Assembly (NCBI GenBank): GCA_036389695.1
Contig: DASVWG010000419.1
Location: 1-6,966 of the forward strand
Origin: JALZHR01 sp036389695
Lineage (GTDB): Bacteria > Acidobacteriota > Blastocatellia > Pyrinomonadales > Pyrinomonadaceae
Length of the DNA: 6,966 nt
Direction: 5' to 3'
Part shown: one piece after another, positions 1 to 5,054 of the stretch
How the letters are laid out: the number at the start of each line of letters is the position of its first letter
Numbering within the stretch: the first letter of the stretch is position 1
Position numbers and translations under genes: made by a program
The notes under the pieces: generated by a model
Database searches by the model: none
Told to the model about the DNA's origin: nothing
What the model saw: only the letters and a program-made list of their open reading frames with translations

Positions 1-44
1 GGGAAGGACGTTGAAACGCCCTTTTATTGATTCGTTTTTTCCGA

Positions 45-73
45 CCACGTCCTGAAGGACGTGGCTGTTTTTT
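45..73 (+). terminator. Rho-independent terminator for a gene left of the window
   Basis: CCACGTCC (45-52) pairs perfectly with GGACGTGG (57-64) around a TGAA loop, and CTG followed by six T comes directly after. This is the standard intrinsic-terminator layout on the plus strand. On the minus strand no T run follows, so it is one-directional. The gene it would end lies outside the window. A short perfect GC-rich hairpin of this kind could instead be a dispersed REP-like unit; copies elsewhere in the genome would decide. Confidence 0.65.
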
Positions 74-144
74 CCGGCAACACTCTATTAGGACACTACC
101 AAATGTGTGTATTGTCCGATTCAGGCAAAAGCAAAGAGTCAGAT

Positions 145-170
145 AACAGCGTGATAACAAATTCGCTGTT
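145..170. repeat. Short inverted repeat, possible weak terminator
   Basis: AACAGCG (145-151) and CGCTGTT (164-170) are perfectly complementary around a 12-base loop. It lies about 60 bases beyond the stop of the leftward GYF gene. Neither side has a long T run (only TTTT at 169-172 on the plus strand), so a role as terminator is possible but weak. Confidence 0.3.
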
Positions 171-232
171 TTGCGCCCACGTTCATTGAGTTGTTCAGCG
201 CTGCTTTGCCGGAGCGTTTACATAGACCTTCT

Positions 233-793
233 TTACCTGGACAGAAATCTAGTTGCCAATGATTTCGTTCTTGAGCCTTTTAAGCCTGCCCAAATAAGAA
301 AATAGCCTCCGACAATCGTTCCTAAAAATGGAAAGGGAACTCCGCACAGGACAGCCATAGTTAGCGCTTTTGAGTGCGCTTCGTCCTCGCTATCGCCCGC
401 CGTTTTCATTTGAATACTTTTTGTTACGTAATAAGTAATAACTCCTATTATGAAAGAAAGAATCAAACCGGGAACGAAAGCCATAACATAACCGGGAACT
501 TCAAGAACTTGCCAGACTCCGTCTAACGCCATAACGACCATTGCTGTTTGAATGTGAATCGGCGAGCCTTTTTGATCTGCTGCCTGCGTTTGAGCAATCA
601 TGGAGTGCTCCTTCATTAGAGTTCCAATCATTACCCAGTTCGGCATATCGGGATTCCAAACCAAATCACGTTCTGACAATGTTCCGTTTTGAACAAAATT
701 CAGGATGGTTTGTTGATCGTAGGGACCAAATTGTATCTGGTCTGTGTGTCTGCAAACCACATACTTTGGCAGGACTTGTTGCATTGGATACAT
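233..793 (-). CDS. GYF_2-domain membrane protein of unknown function
   Basis: The 186-residue protein opens with a GYF_2-type domain (about residues 11-58): YVVCRHTDQIQFGPYDQQTI contains the family's FGPY turn, followed by L-WNPDMPNW where the conserved tryptophans sit. In this family the domain often sits on bacterial membrane proteins and is thought to bind partners, but no ligand can be read here. A polar linker (60-80) leads to two predicted membrane segments, about 99-123 and 143-171, with a short charged loop (GDSEDEAHSK) between them, so the GYF domain is probably cytoplasmic. The ATG at 793 is preceded by only a weak purine-rich stretch (AAAGTGAG); the ATG three codons later is an alternative. 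No neighbour reads in the same direction, so it is probably monocistronic. Its base composition is clearly more AT-rich than that of the genes to the right. Family call is fairly sure, role is not. Confidence 0.85.
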   Translation of the reverse strand: MYPMQQVLPKYVVCRHTDQIQFGPYDQQTILNFVQNGTLSERDLVWNPDMPNWVMIGTLMKEHSMIAQTQAADQKGSPIHIQTAMVVMALDGVWQVLEVPGYVMAFVPGLILSFIIGVITYYVTKSIQMKTAGDSEDEAHSKALTMAVLCGVPFPFLGTIVGGYFLIWAGLKGSRTKSLATRFLSR

Positions 794-1148
794 AATTTCA
801 ATTTCTCACTTTCTAATTCCGAACTCCCGAAATTTATTCACCAATACTCAACTTTATAATTTTCCGCCTGCTCCACCGGCAACAAAGATTAGCGCAGAGC
901 TGGCAGTCAATACTTACTTATTGGAATTTCAGGCTCAATATCTATGATAAAATTCAGGAAAATGTTACTTCTTTTAAGAAGCGTGTTTTATACATAACTT
1001 TTGTTTTAATCAATTTAGAAACATTATGTCGAAATGTCATAGATTTTACTGGGAAGAAAGATTTATTTTTATCTCTCGTCTATCACTCCCGGCTTAATTT
1101 TTCTTGCATCAAACCTGTAAAGTGTTAAACTTAAATTGAGTCGATTCC
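794..1148. other. AT-rich divergent spacer, presumed promoter region
   Basis: This is the only divergent gap in the window, between the leftward GYF gene and the rightward DUF2270-like gene, so promoters for both must lie in or near it. I see no full consensus pair. The best plus-strand candidate is TTGCAT (1104-1109) with TTAAAC (1125-1130), but the 15-base spacing is poor. The middle is strongly AT-rich. Two small open frames overlapping its left part have no ribosome binding site or recognisable domain and are not called as genes. Confidence 0.5.
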
Positions 1149-2105
1149 GTGCGCTCCCCGGCTCAAAATAAATGCCTTATGAGAGATGAAGTTCGGACGG
1201 CAGGCTATGCCGCCGACGATGATGACATTCACATCAGCCAAGCCAGCCCGCTTGTTAAATCACTCGCCGAAGAAGTTCGTGCCCGCAGCGAAAAGCCGAA
1301 AAATAATCCGATTGCCATTCCGCAGAAGCTTTCGGCTTCGGAATTTAATACGGCGATGGTGCATTTTTATCGCGGCGAGGTGCAGCGGTCGAACGTCTGG
1401 CGCAGCCGTCTGGACGCGACGACGAACTGGGCGGTGATTACGACCGGCGCGACGCTTTCGTTCGTCTTCAGCTCGCCCGATAATCCGCCGTTCGTGATTC
1501 CGATAAACTCGATTCTGGTGGCGATTTTTATGTTTATGGAAGCGCGGCGCTATCGTTATTACGAGGTTTGGGCGAGCCGCGTGCGCGTTTTGGAGACGGG
1601 TTATTTCGCGCCGATGCTCTCGCACCGGACGATTGCGCCCGACCAGGAATGGGCTGACCATATTTCGGCTGATTTGATTTCGCCGCATTTCACCATCAGC
1701 GAATGGGAAGCCGTCGGTCGTCGCCTGCGCAGCAACTACATCTGGATTTTTATTCTGCTCGCTTTGAGCTGGAGCCTGAAAGTTTACATTCACCCGTATC
1801 CCGCGCCGTCGCTCGAAGTTTTCACGCAGCGCGCGCAGGTCGGGCTCGCGCCGGGCGAACTGGTTATCGCGGTCGGTTTTGTTTTCAACGCCCTGATGTT
1901 TCTGATTGCCATCGGAACCTTGCGCCTGAAAGACGCTTCGAGCGAAGTTCTGCCGCTCGACGAGTTCGAATGGCATCCGCTCAAACAAATGTCCAACTGG
2001 GCGGAAACGAGTCTGAAACGCCGCAACACCATCCGCCGCGCCAAAAAAGCCCGCCACCGCGTCCGCTCGGTGCAGACGGAAACGTCGAAAATCCCGAACA
2101 GCTAA
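1149..2105 (+). CDS. DUF2270-family integral membrane protein
   Basis: The core from about residue 62 to 275 matches my memory of the DUF2270 family (predicted integral membrane protein): MVHFYRGEVQRSNVWRSRLD (70-89), then TTNWAVITTGATLSF, then EARRYRYYEVWASRVRVLE (131-149). Four hydrophobic segments are visible at about 93-108, 115-130, 197-215 and 236-258, in two pairs separated by a long polar loop (131-195). The N-terminal 60 residues are polar and include a run of four aspartates (23-26); the C-terminus is strongly basic (KRRNTIRRAKKARHRVR), which suggests it faces the cytoplasm. The function of the family is not known to me. The GTG start at 1149 is weakly supported (only TTGAG upstream); ATG at 1179 in the same frame has no better site, so the start is uncertain by ten codons. 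Its 3' end is followed by a large inverted repeat, and the next gene lies 164 bases away, so it is probably transcribed alone. Confidence 0.85.
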   Translation: MRSPAQNKCLMRDEVRTAGYAADDDDIHISQASPLVKSLAEEVRARSEKPKNNPIAIPQKLSASEFNTAMVHFYRGEVQRSNVWRSRLDATTNWAVITTGATLSFVFSSPDNPPFVIPINSILVAIFMFMEARRYRYYEVWASRVRVLETGYFAPMLSHRTIAPDQEWADHISADLISPHFTISEWEAVGRRLRSNYIWIFILLALSWSLKVYIHPYPAPSLEVFTQRAQVGLAPGELVIAVGFVFNALMFLIAIGTLRLKDASSEVLPLDEFEWHPLKQMSNWAETSLKRRNTIRRAKKARHRVRSVQTETSKIPNS

Positions 2106-2115
2106 GATTGAAGAG

Positions 2116-2211
2116 AAGTCAGAAGACGGAAGTCGGAAGGCGGCTGAATTTTGAATATTTAAATTCAGATTGACCATTAGCTTCTGTCTTCTGACTTCCG
2201 TCTTCTGTCTT
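2116..2211. repeat. Long inverted repeat made of GAAGACGGAAGTC-type units
   Basis: A 24-base arm at 2116-2139 (purine-rich, AAGTCAGAAGACGGAAGTCG...) is complementary to 2188-2211 with two mismatches. Inside, CTGAATTT (2144-2151) and AAATTCAG (2161-2168) form a second, perfect 8-bp hairpin, so the structure is nested. The right arm sits in a longer pyrimidine run (2181-2216) in which CTTCTGTCTT recurs, that is, a degenerate tandem repeat. It fills the gap between the DUF2270-like gene and the zinc-ribbon gene. It may end transcription (a run of seven or more T follows at about 2228-2234) or may be a dispersed genomic repeat. Confidence 0.8.
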
Positions 2212-2269
2212 CTTCTAATTTGTGATATTTTTTTCTTAAATCAATTTCTATTTAAGGAGCAAAAATTTT

Positions 2270-2563
2270 ATGTCATCGGAAATAACTTTAGAAGAACGCG
2301 GGCAAGCGCTGGAAAACGAATATTTTCGCCGCAGGGAGCAGGAGCTAATCGAAAAAATGCGCAATAAGCTTCAGGCTGAGGCGGCGGAAGCCTCGTCGCT
2401 GCAATGCCCGAAATGTCACGGCAATCTGGTCGAGTCGAATTTCGAGAATATTAAAGTCGATGTCTGCAACAATTGTCACGGCGTCTGGCTCGACGCGGGC
2501 GAGCTGGCGCAAATCGCGCACCACGAGGAAAACAAAGGCAGCTGGTTCGGGCGCTGGTTTTAA
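2270..2563 (+). CDS. Small zf-TFIIB zinc-ribbon protein
   Basis: The 97-residue protein has a charged, probably helical N-terminal part (about 4-42, rich in E, R, K, Q and A, with coiled-coil character). A zinc ribbon follows with two CPxCH/CxxCH knuckles: C46-P-K-C49-H and C66-N-N-C69-H. The tail after the second knuckle, GVWLDAGEL (71-79), is the signature of the bacterial zf-TFIIB family. The four cysteines are expected to bind one zinc ion. Despite the name, these small bacterial proteins are not shown to be transcription factors, and no function can be assigned. The start is well supported by AAGGAG (2254-2259) ten bases before the ATG. The C-terminus is short and aromatic (GSWFGRWF), possibly a docking or membrane-contact tail. 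A perfect 15-bp hairpin follows within 10 bases of the stop, so it is probably monocistronic. Confidence 0.9.
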   Translation: MSSEITLEERGQALENEYFRRREQELIEKMRNKLQAEAAEASSLQCPKCHGNLVESNFENIKVDVCNNCHGVWLDAGELAQIAHHEENKGSWFGRWF

Positions 2564-2570
2564 AAAAGGC

Positions 2571-2631
2571 AAAAGGGTAAAGGCGCAGCGATAATGTTAA
2601 AGAATTATTCTGCTTTCGCCTTTACCCTTTT
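2571..2631. terminator. Perfect 15-bp hairpin behind the zinc-ribbon gene, likely bidirectional terminator
   Basis: AAAAGGGTAAAGGCG (2571-2585) pairs without mismatch with CGCCTTTACCCTTTT (2617-2631). The 31-base loop folds further: GCAG (2585-2588) with CTGC (2610-2613) and ATAAT (2591-2595) with ATTAT (2604-2608). The stem begins with an A run and ends with TTTT, so it has terminator character on both strands, though the T run is inside the stem. It starts seven bases after the stop codon. The loop contains GTTAAAGAA, also present in the loop of the palindrome at 4091-4164. Confidence 0.6.
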
Positions 2632-2669
2632 CAAGGGCGCGCGGCGTTCCGGCTTTTTATTCTTTAAAG

Positions 2670-3593
2670 ATGAATAAACACCGAATTTTCGGACGGTTTT
2701 TATGGCTGCTGTTTGTGTTTGTGCTGTCTGTGTCGGCACCGGCGCAGCAGAGTCAGCCAAATGCCGAAAAATCAGTTGCGGGCGGCGTTTCCCGTGTTCA
2801 AACTTTACAGCTCGAAAGCAGGCTGACGGCGCGGGAAATGCCGTATCGCGTTATCTTTCCGAACGGTTACGACGCGAAAGAAAAAGCGAATGAGCGCTAT
2901 CCGGTCATTTACCTGCTTCACGGTCTGGGCGGGCATTTTGACAACTGGACGGACAAAACGAAGCTCGCCGAATATGCCGCGCCATACAATTTTATAATCG
3001 TCACGCCCGAAGGCGGCGACGGCTGGTATACCGACAGCGCGAGCCTTCCAAACGACCGCTACGAAACATACATCGCCGACGAATTGATTCCCGAAATCGA
3101 CAAAAAATTCCGCACCTTTGCCGACCGAAACAGCCGCGCGATTGCCGGACTTTCGATGGGCGGCTACGGCGCGTTTAAATTCGCTCTGAAATATCCCGAA
3201 AAATTCGTTCTCGCCGGTTCGTTCAGCGGCGTCCACAACGCGGCTTCGCTCAACGAGAAAAACACGAGCGCGTGGATTATCAAATCCATCGACAGCGTTT
3301 TCGGCAACGAGACAAGCGAAACGCGCAAGGCAAACGATATTTTCCGAATCATCCGCGAAATACCTGCCGAAAAATCGAAAGAACTGCCGTTTTTTTATTT
3401 CGATTGCGGCACGGAAGACATATTCGCGCCCAACAATCGCGATTTTATGAATCTGCTCGTCGAGAAAAAAATCAGGCACGAATACCGGCAGCTTCCCGGC
3501 GGGCATACGTGGGTTTACTGGGACGCGCAGGTGCGGGAATTTCTGCGTTTAAGCGAAAATTTTTTCCGGAAGGCAAAAGCAAAAACGAATTAG
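2670..3593 (+). CDS. Exported esterase of the PF00756 alpha/beta-hydrolase family
   Basis: The 307-residue protein starts with a Sec signal peptide: NKHR, then a hydrophobic core at about 8-22, then SAPA-QQ with likely cleavage after A25. The mature part is an alpha/beta-hydrolase of the putative-esterase type (relatives include esterase D/S-formylglutathione hydrolase, feruloyl esterases and antigen 85). Visible landmarks are the oxyanion-side YLLHGLGG (81-88), the nucleophile elbow GLSMGG with Ser162, a probable acid Asp250 in DCGTED (245-250), and His279 in PGGHTWVYW. The whole catalytic triad is therefore present and the enzyme should hydrolyse an ester or acyl group in the periplasm or outside the cell. 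The substrate cannot be read. The ATG at 2670 has no Shine-Dalgarno sequence; TATTCT (2658-2663) just upstream resembles a -10 box, but no matching -35 is seen. The next gene starts 30 bases downstream without an intervening long hairpin, so both are probably co-transcribed. Confidence 0.92.
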   Translation: MNKHRIFGRFLWLLFVFVLSVSAPAQQSQPNAEKSVAGGVSRVQTLQLESRLTAREMPYRVIFPNGYDAKEKANERYPVIYLLHGLGGHFDNWTDKTKLAEYAAPYNFIIVTPEGGDGWYTDSASLPNDRYETYIADELIPEIDKKFRTFADRNSRAIAGLSMGGYGAFKFALKYPEKFVLAGSFSGVHNAASLNEKNTSAWIIKSIDSVFGNETSETRKANDIFRIIREIPAEKSKELPFFYFDCGTEDIFAPNNRDFMNLLVEKKIRHEYRQLPGGHTWVYWDAQVREFLRLSENFFRKAKAKTN

Positions 3594-3601
3594 CCGCAGC
3601 G

Positions 3602-3618
3602 TCCTCCCCAGCAGAGGA
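3602..3618 (+). promoter_or_regulatory. Small hairpin over the ribosome binding site of the 3624 gene
   Basis: TCCTC (3602-3606) can pair with GAGGA (3614-3618), which is the Shine-Dalgarno core (AGAGGA, 3613-3618) lying five bases before the ATG at 3624. The 7-base loop is CCCAGCA. If formed, the hairpin would hide the ribosome binding site and make translation depend on ribosomes arriving from the esterase gene, whose stop is only nine bases upstream of the stem. The pairing is visible; the regulatory effect is inference. Confidence 0.35.
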
Positions 3619-3623
3619 ATTTT

Positions 3624-4079
3624 ATGTTGAAAAAAATAATCCGGGCGAGCGTTTTAATTCTTTCCGTTCTGGTCGTTTCGTCTTTCGCGCAGGAAAAAAC
3701 TGCGGTCAACGACGCGAGCGCGAAAGCGATGCTTCTGGGCAGGCACAGGCTTTCTCTGCAATGGATTAGCTGGGATTATTTCGGCGCGGCAAACGTCACG
3801 CAAAGAAACGGCGTTTTCTATCTGAAGGGCAGCCAGCGCCAGCGCGGCGGCACGGATTTTCTGACGGTCGACGGCATCATCACCTCGATTGACGCGAAAG
3901 AATTTTCCTTCAGCGGAAAAATCGTGACTCAAATCAGCCACATCAACGGCGGCAAGCCGTGCGTCCGGGACGGCGATTTTACGTTCAGAATTACGGGCAA
4001 AAGAAAATACTGGCGAATGCGGCAGATTGACAATCCGTGCGACGAGGCGGCGGATTACGTCGATATTTTCTTTCGCTAA
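3624..4079 (+). CDS. Small exported protein of unknown function
   Basis: I do not recognise a named family. The 151-residue protein has a clear signal peptide: KKIIR, a hydrophobic core at about 8-19, and SSFA-QE with likely cleavage after A22, leaving about 129 residues. The mature part alternates short hydrophobic and polar stretches (for example GVFYLKGSQ 63-71, FLTVDGIITSI 79-89, FSFSGKIVTQI 94-104, FTFRITGK 119-126), which suggests a beta-rich fold. Two cysteines, C113 and C139, could form a disulphide in the periplasm. No membrane anchor and no lipobox are seen. It has a good ribosome binding site (AGAGGA, five bases before ATG) that can be covered by a small hairpin. Its position 30 bases behind the exported esterase suggests a shared transcript and perhaps a shared task outside the cytoplasm. 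A perfect 29-bp palindrome follows the stop. Confidence 0.85.
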   Translation: MLKKIIRASVLILSVLVVSSFAQEKTAVNDASAKAMLLGRHRLSLQWISWDYFGAANVTQRNGVFYLKGSQRQRGGTDFLTVDGIITSIDAKEFSFSGKIVTQISHINGGKPCVRDGDFTFRITGKRKYWRMRQIDNPCDEAADYVDIFFR

Positions 4080-4090
4080 AAAATAAGTTT

Positions 4091-4164
4091 GGCAGAAACG
4101 CGACAGTCATGGAGCGTGTACCTTATCGTTAAAGAACACGCTCCATGACTGTCGCGTTTCTGCC
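4091..4164. repeat. Perfect 29-bp palindrome with 16-base loop
   Basis: The arm 4091-4119 (begins GGCAGAAACGCGACAG) is an exact reverse complement of 4136-4164. The loop is 4120-4135. It begins 11 bases after the stop of the small secreted gene. No T run follows (TTAAAAC), so it is not a classical intrinsic terminator, though a hairpin this strong would protect the upstream mRNA or hinder transcription. The length and perfection suggest recent origin or active maintenance, for example a mobile or dispersed palindromic repeat. Part of the right arm (CGCTCC-TGAC, 4139-4149) is echoed at the promoter of the next gene (CGCTCC-TGAC, 4185-4195). Confidence 0.9.
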
Positions 4165-4190
4165 TTAAAACGGCAATCGAAAAGCGCTCC

Positions 4191-4220
4191 TTGACAGGCG
4201 GGCAGCGGACACGTTGAAAT
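4191..4220 (+). promoter_or_regulatory. Candidate sigma-70 promoter of the IMPase-family gene
   Basis: TTGACA (4191-4196) is a perfect -35 box. Eighteen bases later TGAAAT (4215-4220) matches four of six -10 positions. The expected transcription start, about seven bases after the -10 box, falls at about 4227, which is the A of the ATG. Since no Shine-Dalgarno sequence precedes that ATG, the two observations fit a leaderless transcript. The boxes are seen; the start point is inferred. Confidence 0.5.
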
Positions 4221-4226
4221 TGACTA

Positions 4227-5003
4227 ATGCTCAATTTTGCCATTCAAACCGCGCGCGACGCGGGACAGATTCTGCTCGAAAAATTCGGACGAAATATTAA
4301 AGTCTCGAAAAAAGGCGACATCAATCTGGTGACGGAAGCCGACCTCGCTTCCGAGCAGTTAATCGTCGAAAGAATCCGCAGTTATTATCCGCGCCATTCG
4401 ATTCTGGCTGAAGAATCGGGCGAGACGGTTGCCGTTATCGAAGGCGAAAACGTCTGGAAATGGATTATCGACCCGCTCGACGGCACGACGAACTACGCGC
4501 ACGGCTATCCGTGTTTCTGCGTCACGCTCGCGCTCGAACACAAGAGCGAAATCGTTATCGGCGTGACTTACGACCCGACGCGCGACGAGCTTTTCGCCGC
4601 CGAAAAAGGACAGGGCGCGAGCTTGAACGGCAGAAAAATTCGCGTCTCGGACGCGGAAAATCTCGGCGACGCTTTGATTGTCACGGGCTTTCCGTATGAT
4701 TTCGCGCAAAGAAAAAATTTCGCGCATCATTTAACCGAATTTCTGCTGCGCTCGCGCGGCGTCCGGCGCGACGGCTCGGCGGCGATTGATATGGCTTATG
4801 TCGCCTGCGGGCGCTTCGACGGTTTCTGGGAAGAAGGCTTAAATCCGTGGGACGTGGCGGCTGGACTTCTGCTGATAACGGAAGCGGGCGGGCGCGTTTC
4901 TTATTACGACGATTCGCCTTTCAGCATCTACGCGCCGCCGATTTGCGCCAGCAACGGCTTGATTCACGCGCAAATGCTGGAAGTTTTACAAGCTGTGGCT
5001 TGA
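4227..5003 (+). CDS. Inositol-1-monophosphatase family phosphatase (SuhB type)
   Basis: The 258-residue length and all family motifs fit a Mg2+-dependent inositol monophosphatase: KKGDINLVTEAD (28-39), LAEESG with metal ligand Glu63, WIIDPLDGTTNYAHGYP with Asp82 and Asp85, and NPWDVAAGLLLITEAGG with Asp209. These residues bind the catalytic magnesium ions that hydrolyse a phosphate monoester such as inositol 1-phosphate. Members of this family also accept other sugar or nucleotide phosphates, and E. coli SuhB has a separate role in rRNA antitermination, so the true substrate is open. No signal peptide: cytoplasmic. ATG at 4227 is supported by the conserved N-terminal helix (AIQTARDAGQILLEKFG); there is no Shine-Dalgarno sequence, and a TTGACA promoter is spaced for a leaderless start. 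A strong palindrome separates it from the upstream gene, so it is likely its own transcription unit. The stop codon lies in an imperfect hairpin shared with the converging GNAT gene. Confidence 0.95.
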   Translation: MLNFAIQTARDAGQILLEKFGRNIKVSKKGDINLVTEADLASEQLIVERIRSYYPRHSILAEESGETVAVIEGENVWKWIIDPLDGTTNYAHGYPCFCVTLALEHKSEIVIGVTYDPTRDELFAAEKGQGASLNGRKIRVSDAENLGDALIVTGFPYDFAQRKNFAHHLTEFLLRSRGVRRDGSAAIDMAYVACGRFDGFWEEGLNPWDVAAGLLLITEAGGRVSYYDDSPFSIYAPPICASNGLIHAQMLEVLQAVA

Positions 5004-5046
5004 AATCGGGAGAAGCTCGCTTTTAACGCTTTTTCCCGACTCAAGC
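4998..5046. terminator. Imperfect hairpin between converging genes, likely bidirectional terminator
   Basis: GCTTGA (4998-5003, containing the stop of the phosphatase gene) pairs with TCAAGC (5041-5046), and TCGGGAgAAGC (5006-5016) pairs with 5028-5039, with a G-T pair, a one-base bulge and two unpaired bases between the two stems. The stop codon of the converging acetyltransferase gene lies nine bases to the right. A 10-base self-complementary TCAAGCTTGA (5041-5050) and a CTTGA/TCAAG pair (5046-5059) overlap its right foot. T-rich bases (5021-5034) lie inside rather than after the structure, so it is not a textbook terminator, but its place between two gene ends makes that role likely. Confidence 0.5.
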
Positions 5047-5054
5047 TTGAAATA

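Larger units (their letters stand above)
1..232. other. Left-edge spacer without a gene
   Basis: No convincing coding frame is present here. The stretch contains a strong hairpin followed by a T run (45-73), a weaker imperfect hairpin just before it (about 6-21, CGT-TGAA-ACG core followed by TTTT), and a 7-bp inverted repeat (145-170) downstream of the leftward GYF gene. It is therefore most simply the space between the end of a gene left of the window and the end of the GYF gene. The two left hairpins share a TGAA loop, which hints at a decayed tandem or a repeat element. Confidence 0.6.

Noticed and set aside
91..117. GGACA ... TGTCC inverted repeat resembling a transposon end
   Set aside because: Only five base pairs with a 17-base loop, no partner end or transposase in the window.
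541..947. Two short plus-strand frames (541-795 and 744-947) overlapping the GYF gene and its upstream region
   Set aside because: No ribosome binding site, no hydrophobic or domain pattern, and the first is antisense to a gene with a clear domain.
1104..1130. TTGCAT / TTAAAC as promoter of the DUF2270-like gene
   Set aside because: The spacing is only 15 bases and both boxes are weak, so it is mentioned in the spacer entry but not called.
1260..2177. A 305-codon open frame on the minus strand opposite the DUF2270-like gene
   Set aside because: It is a mirror of a gene with GC-rich third positions; the translation is Arg/Phe-rich, lacks any domain and has no ribosome binding site.
2114..2216. 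CRISPR-like array because of repeated short units
   Set aside because: The units are degenerate, contiguous and inverted, without equal-length unique spacers or any cas gene.
2805..3506. A 233-codon open frame on the minus strand opposite the esterase
   Set aside because: The plus strand encodes a full catalytic triad and signal peptide here; the reverse frame has no recognisable domain.
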